A stretch of 64,000 bases of DNA from Utricularia gibba (taxonomy: Eukaryota > Streptophyta > Magnoliopsida > Lamiales > Lentibulariaceae): assembly GCA_002189035.1 (NCBI GenBank), contig NEEC01000004.1, forward strand, positions 186,001 through 250,000, given 5' to 3'. Below the pieces are notes generated by a model, which had not been told where the DNA came from, ran no database searches, and worked only from the letters and a program-made list of their open reading frames with translations. Position 1 is the stretch's first letter. Each line of letters opens with the position of its first letter. Below, in pieces: positions 43,212 to 54,575 of the stretch. The position numbers and the translations under genes were made by a program.

Positions 43212-45242
43212 CTTTTTTCCGGCGCCGCAAGGTATTTTTCACAAGAAATGTGGAATTTTTACGCTCAATAGAAGGTCGAAACAGCGGGTGAATTTATAGC
43301 AAATTGTCGGACGCCACGTCTGAATTTATGCTTGAATATTATTTTACATATATCACATGGGCTTGGGCCTCAATATATCGAAATAATTAAATGGGCAAAT
43401 AAATATTTACCTTTTAGACCCTTACCCAAAGCGTCCTCTTGGTACGAGGAGTGTATCTCGTTGTCAATGTTTATTGGAAAATAAAAAAAAGTATTTGTAT
43501 AATATTTGTTGTGGAAGCATAAAGTGTTGTAAACAAATCCTAAGAAGGTCTCAATCCTCGATGATTCCAAAGGGATTATTGCTTCTCATTAACAAAATCA
43601 ATGGGATTATTATCTTTTCCAAGTCCTCTTTTTGGATTCCTCAAGCTTTCCCATTCCCGTAGTCATCTCTATTGCGTGCGTTTCTGTCACTTCTTGATGG
43701 CATGCTTTTGATCTCCTGATTTCAATGCGTACTACAGTTTAAAAAGGAATGTGGGTTAGTAGAAATAAGCTTGATTTTTGTATAACTTGTACACTAGAGA
43801 TTCACGTGCATGAATTTCAACAGATTGTGATTGTTTGAAGTGGATCCTAAGCTGAGTTCTCCCTAGAAGAACGAATATTTGTAGCAGTTTTCAATGCTGA
43901 TCAACGTCTCTATTTGCAGGATGGCATCGTGCTTGTTAGAGCCTCCATCTCTCAATGCACAACAGACATGGAAAGAGTGCCTCCTTTTTGTGTTGAGTGT
44001 TGTTGATGGGAAGCTGTGTGCTCAGATTTAGTCCTATTCCATGCGTTTCTCTCCCACACGGATAAAGCAGTGCAGAGGCTGGGGACTACCCCATTACAGC
44101 GAAGTGCATTTCAGGGTTAACCGTCTGGTTCATGGAGAATATATGCTATGCTATGCTTTCTAGATGATGAAAAGTATTCTTTCCCAGAAAAGAGAAGTTG
44201 GGGTCTCACGACTTCTCCTAGCAGTGCTCTTCATTGCATCCACCAATCACGACTTGAGTGAACCATTAGAATTTGGTCTGGTCTGGCTTCATCGTACCAG
44301 AGCATGATCATGGAAACGGACTCCTCTCTGTACCCAGTACGAGCCATGAACTCTGAAAGGTACCCCGCATCTGGGATTGAAGACGAAAGGCCAAGTGGTC
44401 AAAGGCAAAGCACAACAGATTCTGAGAATTTAATTAATGGCTAATATCCCATGGATGGAAAGGAGGAAAAAGTAAAGCACATGCTTCCAGATTCCAATTA
44501 TAATCACTCCCTCCCAAAGCTCTTTAATGTTACCTGTTAATCACTAAAAGGTAGGTAATTATGCCAGAGCTAAAGCTGACTCAAATCTAGGGTTTTCTTA
44601 TCATCTCAGCTCGTCATACCCAGTCTAGGGTTTACTCCCATTCGAGGCATGATTCACTTGATATAGTTAAAGTATGATTTACTTGGTTTATAGGAAAAAA
44701 AACTAAAGATGATAAGCAAACATAATTTGCTGAGATCCAAGAGCTTATTAAAATCACACCACCAAACATTTTGGTATTTGATACTACATCTTTTTTGTGT
44801 GTTTATGGTGCAAATCATTTGTGAATGGCATATGTTCTAACTTTCCCAGTATGAGACATTTGTGTCGTAAACTTTATTCAGACATACGCTTTCTGCATGT
44901 GGATGGGAGCCCCAAACGGCAATCTGGGTTCATTCTGATATCTAAATCAAACCGATAGTATGCTTTCCATCCAGCCGCTTGGTACTTTTGGTTGAACGAA
45001 TTACTGGACATGGGTGTGGATGATGGTGCAGAGGGCCCATACAATTTGGGAGATTTTTAACTCATGTTATCTTCGAAAGGGTATCTGCATCCTTGTCCCA
45101 GTTGAACATCTGAGCTGCACCTCCAGTTTTTCTACATTTGAAATGGATCAAGAAACCAACTTTTTACTCAGCAAAATTGTGCTTTACGGTACTGAAAAAT
45201 GAAGTAGCCATGACAACGTTGTTTAGAAAGGAATGAATCAAA
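43212..45242. other. Intergenic spacer containing a BIOF exon remnant
   Basis: About 2 kb with no functional gene. Near 45085-45145 the minus strand resembles exon 7 of the adjacent KAPA synthase gene (GGAGGTGCAGCTCAGATGTT against GGAGGTGCGGCTGAGATGTT), without its splice sites or a continuing frame. Confidence 0.55.
45085..45145 (-). pseudogene. Degenerate fragment of KAPA synthase exon 7
   Basis: About 55 bases align by eye with BIOF exon 7 at 46256-46316, including the segment coding GGAAEMFN. The flanks do not match and no open frame extends from it. It lies just downstream of the BIOF stop codon, so a local partial duplication is the simplest origin. Confidence 0.55.
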
Positions 45243-47916
45243 CTAAAGTCTTGGATGGCAGTTTGGTTCAGCATTCTGAGAGGAGACCACCCACTCCTTT
45301 AGCGCGCTCGTCAGCTTTCTAAGGTCCGCGCTGGTGTGCGCTGCGCTTAGAGTTACTCGCAGCCTGAAGTGAAGTGATGCCAAAACAAAAACAAATCAAG
45401 ACCCTGATGAGAATACAGGAACACGGGATCCAACGGATGGGGAAGAAGACCCGTTAACCACATTAAAAATTTCGTTCTAGAATATCTCATCTCATGTGTG
45501 GGAGTATTCCTTGTCTCATAAGGAGATAAAGTGTTCAAACTTCAGGGGTAGCTCATGCAATTTGGTATGAAGGTGTATTGGGACAAACCTGCAGGAGTTT
45601 GGCGGTACAGTTGGGGGTCTTATAGCAGTGACATGAAATCCTGATTTGAGAAGGTACCTGTGTTCATGAGATGATGTTAGAATCAATCATGATATCTATC
45701 TTCTCAAAGACAGGGTGCGGAGATGAAATGCAGGGGTAAGAAGATAACTGGCTGGCTTGCAGGGCCTTTTCTTCACTCCCTACAACCATGGAGATGATGT
45801 GGCTTTGCACACGAATTCCAGTCAAGATATGGAATTCCTTTACGCGTTTCCATATTTCATTTCGACGCCATGCTTCCTTCTTTGATACCATGATCGCAGC
45901 TGCATTAGCATACACTAAGGAAACATGGGTACTGTTCTGATCTTGCAAACAATTGTGATAAGAGAATTCTCTAAACTGACCAAGAGATGCAGCAGCAACG
46001 GGAACTGTTGTCGAGGTTGAGAATATGAAAGATCGCCCACGGGATTGGATCAGCAGCTTCCATTTCTTGCTAGAAATCGACAGAATCAAGTAATCACAAA
46101 CAAGTTCATAGTTCGTTGCTCCTTTAATCACATAAATGTTGCCTTTTCAAGAACATTGAAGCAAAAGGACTTTGCATCATAAAAACAGTACACACCTGCA
46201 AGCAATGAAACCACCATGGCACCCAGCAGCTTTACTGAGGGTGCCAACGCAAATGTCTACATCGTTCTCACAGTTGAACATCTCAGCCGCACCTCCGCCA
46301 CTTTCTCCACAAACAAATGTCGCGTGGGCCTACATATTTTAAATGAAAAAGCATTGTAGATTCCGTATGTGCATTAAGAGCCATAGAAGCACCGTAACAG
46401 AATCTCAAAAAACTCACATCATCAATCACAAATAGAAAGCCATGCTTCCTCCGGAGTTTCACAAGTTCAGACATTGGGGCAAAGTCACCATCCATGCTAA
46501 ACAGACTAGCAACAAAGAAAACTGGTCTTAAGCTAGTAAAATTTTTCAAGAAAACGGAATGTAGTGAGCATGAAGTTAAAAAATCACCCATCCATTCTAA
46601 AAGGTGCAAGAACTAACAATTGGCCATTAAGCCTTTGAACTGCCATGAAATGAATGGAGACAAATCTAACCTATCTGTGACAACAACTTTTTTCTTCAAC
46701 GGACATCCCAACCTGTCAAGATTTCAAAACCCAAGTAATAGGTGGAAGTAAACATTAAACTTAATCAAGAAGCACATAATAGGAGATAGCCTACAGTAGA
46801 ACATCAAGATGGTTCATATCGCAATGCTTGTAGACAAAAGTCACTACATTTCCTTGTTTCTCAGCAAGACGAAGCCCATCAATAATTGATGCATGGTTCA
46901 AGGAATCGGAAAAGATAGCCACTCGATCATCTTTTGAAGGTTTTCCATCTGTTAGGAGAGAAGCAACACTTCCTATCGCAGTCATCACAGCCATGTTGGC
47001 TGAAAAGCCGGTTGGACAAAGAAGGCAATCCTAAAAACTAGCATTAGAACGATGATGAAATCAACATGGGATAGCGGGATGCAGATGAATTTAGTAATTT
47101 GGTAAGGAATAAGGTCGAGCACTTGCATTATTCATACTGATTGGCACCGCTATTCTCAAATGATTGGTACCTCTTTTCTTTTCAAATCAGCCAAGCATGA
47201 TTCCAGTAGCCTATGATGATTTGTATATCCACAGATTAAAGCTGAACCTCGTGGACCCATTCCATATTGTTGAGCTGCCTGTATCCAACACAAAGAAGGA
47301 TAAACCATGAATTCTGCATTAGAAGAATGCGCCCTTTCTCATTAAAATCACTCAAGATCAAAAATTTTGCATGCCTTGCTAGCTGCACTACAAATCACTG
47401 GATGCGAGCTCAGTGATAAGTAATCATTTCCAGAGAAAATGATTAGTTTTCTAAGCTTTCCATGAGTTAAACCACCTTCTAAATCATCCGTTCCATTCAC
47501 CTTCACGAAATCGTTGTCATCCCCTGCAACCAAAACTCGGATTCTCAAATTAAGAGCACCATGCAGGAACATTAAACCAAAAATTTGCATTTCTGTCCAA
47601 ACGAAATATCCAAATAGACAAAAAAAAAAATGCAACAACAAAAAATCAAACCTGAACTGGGTACATCATGCAGCCATTTCTGGAACGTGGATTCTGAAAC
47701 CATCACTTCGACGGAGTTCCTATCCCACTTTCGGGGACCATCAAAGAACTGGAGATGTTCACCGTGCTCCAATGGATAGCTTCCAGCGGGAAATGATTCC
47801 GCCTTCCCGGGATTCTGGAGGCAAATGGGGCGAAGTGAGCGCAGAAGTTTGAAACTTTGGAGCTTTGAGATGGCACCATCGAGCCAGTCTTCCCATCGAA
47901 AGTCAGCTGGCTCCAT
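45243..47916 (-). CDS. BIOF: 8-amino-7-oxononanoate (KAPA) synthase, biotin biosynthesis
   Basis: Eleven exons read leftward (47916-47652, 47523-47375, 47278-47171, 47030-46795, 46712-46671, 46505-46418, 46329-46196, 46069-45981, 45914-45749, 45657-45589, 45363-45243) close in frame to 488 aa, near the 476 aa I recall for Arabidopsis BIOF. It is a PLP-dependent alpha-oxoamine synthase that condenses pimeloyl-CoA and alanine to KAPA. Visible motifs: NDYLSLSSHP, GMGPRGSALICGYTNHH, FSDSLNHAS (about 216-222), FVIDDAHA (about 292-299) and the PLP lysine in TLSKAAGCHGG (about K329). The N-terminal 90 residues with two Trp-rich blocks are plant-specific. The intron after exon 2 uses a GC donor (AAG|GCATGC). 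The C-terminus is PRL, a possible weak type-1 peroxisomal signal. Confidence 0.94.
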
Positions 47917-49368
47917 CGTCACTCACAAGTCACAACACACCCAATGAGGCAGCAGCCGTACTCTTCACCACGAACACCAATTTTGGGTTCGTTCAGTTCA
48001 AGGCGGTTTTCATCTCTTTTTTATTCTATTTTCTGGTTAAAAAAATTACGCTTTCCATTTTGTTTGTTTTTTTTCCTGTGGGCTCTGCCCTTCAGGATAC
48101 GTTGTCCTCCCGGCCCCGATCAAACACTGTGGCCCAAATATTCTAAATTGGGCTTACAACTTTTCCCTTCTCTAGTAAGTGGCATGAGGCTTTTCCCCTT
48201 CACTTAAAAATACATTAAGCTTATTCATGTTTGGGGTCCTGTCCCACATCATTTCATGAAGCTTGATCTTTATGTGGCATCAGGAGACTGACGTTGCTGT
48301 CTAAGACTGAAAAATGGAGCTTGTTCTTGAATCACTTGTTGTCTCTTTGAACGAGCTTCAGTGCCTGACAATTAATTCTTGCAACAACATGAAGGATTCT
48401 CAAGTGACTCCAACGTTGAAAGACTTGAAAATGGAACCCGTATAAGAAGTTCGTACATCCGTCTAATCTTCAAGGATCCAGCATGGAGGAGGGTTGTAAG
48501 CTCTTCAAGTATTGTTTCAAAACGATGCAGCTGTTCTGATGGACAGAGAATCTTTTGTTCTTTTCTGAAGATCATACAACAAAAAGTGATCAGGCTGCGT
48601 TAAGTCTTGTTCTTTGGTTTAGCGTGCTTCATGGTTTCAAAGCAAGTTTTCCTCCCTGTAGTGCGGAGCAACACAGCTTGATACCTGCTTACAAACTAAA
48701 GCATCACACTACAGAAACACATACTTCTTTTAACAATAAAAAGAGTTGCATATCTGCTTCTTCCTCACCCATACAATTAAGATATGGAATTCCCCCCCAG
48801 TAAATGCCTGGTTTAACATTCACATGACCAGAGTTGAAGCGAGTCATGATGTCAACAAACTGCTTTCATGAAACCGGATAAGTTTGACATACTATACAAC
48901 ACAGAAATCTTTCAGAAATGGTAGCTTGATTGCTCGAAAGATTCTCAAACCCGTAGTTGAGGACACGGAATCAAAAGGTCATCACAACATTGGAAAAAAA
49001 AAACGAACCTTGGAATGCATCAGAAAGCTAATCTAATAGGAAAAAAATGGGGGAAAAGTTTAGAAACTGGAATATGAATTAAGTCCCTAACGAGTAACAA
49101 CTACAATTATCATGATCAAAAAAGTATACAGGCCTCAATCAACGATGTTGTCCTCAAATTATACTCAGATTAACCAGTCAATTATGTGTAACACCTAGTG
49201 TGCACTCAAATCCTTCATCATCCAATGAAGAATCAAGCGAAAAATGAAACTGCCAGCATGCAACAGGGCATGAATATTAATCCACGGCACAATGAACAAA
49301 CTTCATGGACAAAACCTGCTGCAAACGCCTGAAATCAACGGCGCTAAATCAACAGCGGCTGATAATGA
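47917..49368. other. Intergenic with a possible LRR-like remnant
   Basis: BIOF promoter and leader, then spacer. A plus-strand ORF at 48314-48445 reads ESLVVSLNELQCLTINSCNN, a leucine-rich-repeat pattern as in F-box/FBD or NLR proteins, but it stops after 43 codons and no partner exons were found. The right end is the 3' UTR of the STMP1-like gene. Confidence 0.5.
48314..48445 (+). pseudogene. Possible LRR (F-box/FBD-like) gene fragment
   Basis: A 43-codon frame starting MELVLESLVVSLNELQCLTI and ending PTLKDLKMEPV has the L..L..L.I..C spacing of a plant LRR. It has no upstream F-box and no continuing LRRs. Low confidence; it may be chance. Confidence 0.25.
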
Positions 49369-49542
49369 TCAGGAATCTTCCCCCGACTTTCCGGGCTTTC
49401 GGTATTTTTCTTCCACCTGCTTCGCGCTGAAGAGAAGTTCATTAACGGTCTTCTTGATGTTGGGGATTTTGTAGGTCTGGGCTATGTAAATACCGCAGAC
49501 AGTTCCCGAAATGAACCAGAAACTGCTCCGGATTATGCCCAT
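49369..49542 (-). CDS. Short transmembrane mitochondrial protein 1-like (DUF4535), 57 aa
   Basis: A 57-codon single-exon gene. It begins MGIIRSSFWFISGTVCGIYI and has AQTYKIPNIKK, then EEKYRKP, the pattern I know for DUF4535/STMP1 micropeptides conserved between plants and animals. One N-terminal transmembrane helix (about residues 6-22) is followed by a charged helical tail. Animal STMP1 sits in the inner mitochondrial membrane and associates with respiratory complexes; the same location in plants is inference. The start is fixed by the strongly conserved MGIIRSSF. It is head-to-head with the dTMP kinase gene, about 300 bases apart. A telo-box (TTAGGGTTT) lies 63-71 bases upstream of the ATG, common in genes co-regulated with growth. 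Confidence 0.88.
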   Translation of the reverse strand: MGIIRSSFWFISGTVCGIYIAQTYKIPNIKKTVNELLFSAKQVEEKYRKPGKSGEDS

Positions 49543-49604
49543 TTCTGAAACAAACGTCTCAAATTGTTTCTCCGATCACCACGAACTGAATCAAGTCAAG
49601 AGCG

Positions 49605-49613
49605 ATTAGGGTT
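49605..49613. promoter_or_regulatory. Telo-box in the divergent STMP1/TMPK promoter
   Basis: TTAGGGTTT (AAACCCTAA on the other strand), upstream of the STMP1-like gene. A second close match (AACCCTAA) is at 49827-49834, in the TMPK leader. Telo-boxes are bound by plant Myb-like telomere-repeat factors and are enriched in genes active in dividing cells. Confidence 0.55.
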
Positions 49614-49844
49614 TGCTGCTCTTCTCCGTTGAGAGTTATCCCTTTCATTTCGAAAATTAAATATTTTTTAATCCTTTTGAATTTGGTTATTAATTAAAAA
49701 TAAAAACCATGGGCTGGATTTTCTTTATTACAAGCTCATTATTTTTTTCTGCGCCCGAGTGACAAACAGTTACCCCTTCGGCGGCGGGAGTTTCAAAGGA
49801 AATGCCTAAATTAGCGCCATTTTTTGAACCCTAAATGTGCGCAA

Positions 49845-51767
49845 ATGCTTCGTTACCAGACAAGCCAGGTCATCAAGAGGGTCCGTTTGCGCGACTCCGC
49901 TTCCCGCGGCTGCGCCAATTTGAAGAAATTTGGAGGTAGCGCGCATTCTTCTTCGGTTCAAATTCTTCGACCCGCGAATTTGAAATTTGAAGTCTTTAAC
50001 GGACCTCCACTGTGCTCTCTGAAAGCAAACCCCCTCTGTGTCAGGTAACTGGAATGTTCTGTACTACTTTTTTCTTTTCCATTCTGTCTCTCTGAGTGAA
50101 TTGGTTGATGTAATCGTCTGGGGTTTTTTAAGATTGTTGTTGTTGGGGATTTTGGTAATGGAAAGTTATTCGCACGCCCCGGTGTTGAGGTTTCTTTTTC
50201 TTTTGTATAGAGTCTGTTTTATTTCTTATTTTGTTTTTGCATGCCGCGCTGTTTTGCGCTCACTAGATGCTCGATGAAATGCTGTTAATGATCGGTTGCA
50301 TAAATGGATTATTGATGGGATGTTGCATTTTGATGTATTTTTGCATTGTTTGTTAGTGTCGAGAGATCTGAATAAAAATGCTACGCTTCCATGTTTATTC
50401 AGAAATTTCATTTCAACGATTGCAAAGAAATCCTTTTTCCCCGACAAAGAGTTGAAGCTTCGATTCAAGTGCTCAGCCAAGACAGTTCACATGGAAGGCA
50501 AACCAAGGGGTGCGTTAATTGTTCTTGAAGGCCTTGATCGCTGTGGGAAAACCTCTCAGTGCAACAGGCTATTCTCGTACCTCCAAGAATCCGGGAAATC
50601 AGTTGAATCATGGAGATTCCCTGATCGAAATACAGGGGTTGGCCAGATGATATCTTCTTATCTTGCAAACAAGTCAGATTTGGATGACCGTACAATCCAT
50701 CTTCTCTTCAGTGCCAATCGTTGGGAGAAAAGGTTACATTGTGCTCTTGATGTTATTTCATCTGAAGGTTTTTTCTTTATCACATGGTACTCGAAATTCC
50801 ACCCTTGCATTTGCAATTTTAGATCACTCATGGAGTCAAAGCTAATGGATGGAACTACATTGATTGTTGACCGTTATTCATTCTCTGGGGTCGCGTTTTC
50901 TTCTGCCAAAGGACTTGATCTCGAGTGGTGTAAGGTTGAATTGCTATCTAAGAGCCATCTTCCTACCAGCAATGAATCACTTTCTGACTTCGATGGTGTA
51001 TAATTTTGCAGGCGCCAGAGGCAGGATTGATAGCACCTGATTTAGTGATATACCTTGATATATCACCAGAGGTTTGTGAATTCTAATGACGCACTTTTAT
51101 CTTAGAACAACAAATCAATTGCATAGGTCCTGCTGATGCATCAGTTTCTCAAGTACTCGAATATTTATTAATAATGATTACCATTCGTTTTTTTCTGTTT
51201 CTTATTGTTCTAAAACACATTGTAGCACATCTTAGGATAACCTTCTTCATATTCTGAAATAAACCTATATGGGCAAACTTTCAGAAAGCGTCTGAAAGGG
51301 GTGGTTATGGAGATGAGAGGTATGAGCACCTTGAATTTCAGAAGAAAGTTGCCTCATCCTATTCAAAGTTATGGGATGCAACTTGGAAGGTAATCAACAT
51401 TCTCAATGCTCAGTCTATTGAATTGGAAAGTGAACGCAAAAAGTGGCAGATGAAAACATGTTGTGTAGCAAAGTTGTTTCCATGAGAAGCAGAGTTATTC
51501 TTTGGTATCTTCATCTGCTGTTGATGTTGTGTTTACATTATCCGTCATAGATTTGTCTCTACTACATGCTTATTTCAAGGAGGTTTACAAAGGAAAAGCA
51601 TGGTAGATTAGAGAAGTTTTTCAAGAATTTGATCCCGGACTGTCATGCAGATTGTGAATGCTTCCCTGGCAGTGGAGGAAGTCGAGAGCTTGCTGAAGGA
51701 AGCTGTTGATGACTGTGTGCAGATGTGCCAAAAGGGGAAGCCTCTCTCATACATGTGGCGTGACTGA
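49845..51767 (+). CDS. TMPK: Thymidylate (dTMP) kinase
   Basis: Six exons (49845-50044, 50403-50732, 50823-50934, 51012-51071, 51285-51389, 51651-51767) close in frame to 307 aa. Core motifs: P-loop LEGLDRCGKTSQ (about 108-119), WRFPDRNTGVGQMI, FSANRWEKR, VDRYSFSG with the DR(Y) nucleotide motif, and YLDISPE. The enzyme phosphorylates dTMP to dTDP in dTTP synthesis. The first 96 residues form a basic, Ser/Arg-rich extension that looks like a mitochondrial presequence (MLRYQTSQVIKRVRLRDSAS). The internal Met97 (VHMEGKPRGA) matches the usual cytosolic or nuclear start and would give 211 aa. In Arabidopsis, TMPK (ZEUS1) is reported in both mitochondria and nucleus, which fits two starts. Promoter near-matches to E2F sites fit S-phase expression. 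Confidence 0.93.
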
Positions 51768-52128
51768 GTTTTCTCCATTAGACGCTCCCCTGTGCCTGGC
51801 CTGACCCTACTCCTGTTCTTTTTCTTCTGTTGTGCTGTGGGGTTTGAAGCCTTGGTGAAAGCATATGCCTTGGTCAAATATGAAACCATATAATATTTAT
51901 AAACTTTATAAAAAGATATTGAATTGAAACAGAATGAGTATCTGGTCGTACATACGTTTATTTTCTTTACAATTCTTTTAAGTCGACAAATTGACTAAAC
52001 TAAATAGACAAAAATTAAACCTTTCTCTAATAACGGAGACTGTACGACTAGTTTTAAGCAATCAATTTGATTAAGGAACAATTAAACCGATTGTTTAACT
52101 GACGGTTGAATAACCAACTTGTAGCCAC
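51768..52128. other. Convergent 3' flanks of TMPK and the DUF7950-like gene
   Basis: Untranslated sequence only; AT-rich and with no ORF of note. Confidence 0.6.
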
Positions 52129-52863
52129 CTAATTACGCCATCCACGTGAAGTTGGAGCCAGACACAGCGCAGTTTCCACGTCCATTCTGCATGCAAACCA
52201 CAGGGACTCCATCCGCCACACATCGCACGCAAATACTTTATTCCAGTTGTGCCCACGCTTCGTACACTGACTCATCCTCGCCATGCATGTAAAGCCAGGG
52301 GTGTTCTCGGGAAGCTCTTTTTTAACTATCAGCGACACCCTTCCCTCCCCCACCGTTCTCCGGTACGCTTCGTTAACCCACACCACGTTGTACATGCCGT
52401 CCGATACGAATCCCGGACACGTGTCGGTATCCAGATTCCGCATCCTATCCGTGTCCGGAATCCCTGCTCCACCCCCCTCAAACTTGTCCCCCACGCCTTC
52501 CACGATTATCGTCGTTTCGATTACTCCACCCGTATCCGACTTCTCACCGTAAATGACGGCCTCGTTTTCGTCGTTCACAGACGCCGCGGCGCTTGGTTTT
52601 GTCTCCAGTCTCTCCGGTAACAACTGAAGCGTCCCTCGCGGCTGCAACCGGTCGGTCCTTTCCGATCTACCGACACCGGTCATCGTCCGCGGCCTTCCGC
52701 GTTTCCTACTGCTGCCGCATCCGCTATCAACCGTCCGTTGAAGTCTCAATTCATCGTGGATCGGGTGGTGTACTCCGGCCGGCTTCGGCGCGATCGGGCG
52801 GAATCTGAGCATGATGCGGTCTGGTCCAGGGACGGAGTCAGTAATATTTTGAATTTTCCCCAT
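52129..52863 (-). CDS. DUF7950-like plant protein
   Basis: Single-exon ORF of 244 aa. The N-terminus has DRIMLRFRPIAPKPAGVHHP, followed by a Gly/Arg stretch with RKRGRPRT (AT-hook-like, possible nuclear localisation). The C-terminal half holds VSDGMYNVVWVNEAYRRTV, then FTCMARMSQCTKRG and WRMESLWFACRMDVETALCL. The IMLRFRPIAPKP and VWVNEAYR blocks are what I remember of the plant-only family annotated DUF7950; no biochemical function is known to me. The VWVNEAYR block is reminiscent of PAS-like folds but is too short to claim. The stop is followed by the TMPK 3' flank on the other strand. The start is the first Met of the ORF, and no splice site is needed. Confidence 0.78.
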   Translation of the reverse strand: MGKIQNITDSVPGPDRIMLRFRPIAPKPAGVHHPIHDELRLQRTVDSGCGSSRKRGRPRTMTGVGRSERTDRLQPRGTLQLLPERLETKPSAAASVNDENEAVIYGEKSDTGGVIETTIIVEGVGDKFEGGGAGIPDTDRMRNLDTDTCPGFVSDGMYNVVWVNEAYRRTVGEGRVSLIVKKELPENTPGFTCMARMSQCTKRGHNWNKVFACDVWRMESLWFACRMDVETALCLAPTSRGWRN

Positions 52864-54575
52864 CGGGAAGTGAGGGATTTCAGCGAGATTTGCGGCGGGA
52901 CGTTGTGACGGGAAGCGAGAATGTAGTGTAAATAAAGCACAAGGGTGTGGAGATCAACGGAGCGGAGAGCGCAACGTGGCAAGATCCGCGGTTGGGTGCG
53001 GAGACACCTTGCCTTCATGCCCCTATTTTTGGACGGATGATGATGGGAGTTAGTGGAGGAGTCGAGTAGAAGGATACGAGATCGCCGACACGGGGACACG
53101 TGGGTCGTATATTCGGGTGAAAGAATTCGACCCGCACATGTTCAACAAAAGCGTTCTCAACCGCCACTAAAACTTTATAACCAGCCAATTCGGAAACTCC
53201 TCTCGTGCTCGTAACACAAAGCTCATTTTGGATAAAGCTGGTGAAATGTGATTGGTGGGAATAAATAAGTGGGCCCCGTGAAGATAAAAAGTAGATCTCG
53301 CGAATGGGACGTCATTCCAGTCAGCCAATGGGAGACAACCACATCGCCTTCGTCACGTGGAATGGGCCCACCCATAAAATATAATCTCAGTGACTCTATC
53401 GCGTCGCGACGCGTGGCGATCGACTTCAGTATCAGGTTTTGAAATTGATGCATTCCTGGTGATGACTGATAAATTCTATAATCTCTAGGATAATATATAT
53501 AAATTCAGCTAGCAATTATTATCAATAATTTAATTTCAGAAGAAATTTGAAAATTTTGAAATATCAACTAATTTGAGCCACGGTCCTCTTCCTCCTCTTC
53601 ACCCTCTCTCCCCAGTAACCAACTCAAGAGCGACACAATAATTAATAAAAAAATTACAATAATATGGTTATTTATTTCATATATTATCTGACAAATGGTC
53701 AATTTCATAATTCACACTGGTTATGCCTTGTTTGTTGTGCTGTTATGATAGATAAATTCAGCAAGTGATATATATTTTCCTCCTTTTTTTATTCTTATTA
53801 TGTTGGAAGAGCTTTACAATTCTTGTAAGAATAGGTTGGTTTTCTTGGGTGATTCATCTTGTCTCCATCGGGGTTTAATGCATAGATATGATGATTGGAT
53901 CCCGATTTTGGAAGGGTGCAATCAAGGGGCGATTGGTAATGGCGAATTCGCCATCGATCCCAATTTCCATTATATAAAATCCTTGTTCCAGCCCACCGAC
54001 GACAGATCTGCTGTCTGCGGGGCCCATGGTGCTCTGGAGCCCACCCTGCTGTCTCACCTCTCACTTTCTCTCTCGCTCGGTGTGCGAGTTTTATGTTTAC
54101 GTGAGTTTCACTCACTACGCTTCCACAAAACCAACCGTTACACCGCCTTCGGACCCTTCTCTATTCAAATCAACTGTGCATACTGGGCATCAGTGTATTT
54201 ATCTATGTACGTATTCCGAATTCTGATCGGCAATTATTGCGAAACTGTCTAGTAACCAGTCGGTACATGTGCAGGCTGAACGGTGCTGCTGGACTTCTGT
54301 CCACTAAATGGAGCCAGTTTTCGGAGTCTGCTTCTTGATGGAGGAAGAAAGAAAGAAAGAAAGAAACTTCAAGAGACCCATTACGAAATAGTGCATGTGG
54401 CGTCTTCTTTTGCCTTTAGTTTTTCCGATTAGATAAGACTGGGTCCTTTATTGAATGCTGATTCTACTGTTCAACTGCCTCCATTATTCGCCTTTCTTTT
54501 TGTTGTCTTTCTTGTGAAGTTGATTTTCATCATTTTTGGCGCGGGGACAAGGAGAAGAAGGTATGCCACGGAGTT
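52864..54575. other. Divergent promoter and leader sequences
   Basis: Between the DUF7950-like gene and the LRR kinase. It includes CT-rich leader sequence near 54060-54078 and an AAAG tetranucleotide run at about 54345-54366. The 150-codon ORF at 53800-54252 overlaps the presumed leader of the kinase and has no motif. No other gene supported. Confidence 0.55.
54345..54366 (+). repeat. (GAAA)n microsatellite
   Basis: Five GAAA-type repeats in the presumed leader of the LRR kinase gene. Confidence 0.8.

Noticed and set aside
53800-54252. 150-codon plus-strand ORF before the LRR kinase
   Set aside because: No motif, low-complexity Leu/Ser stretch from a CT-rich leader, no splice partners; most likely 5' leader or promoter.
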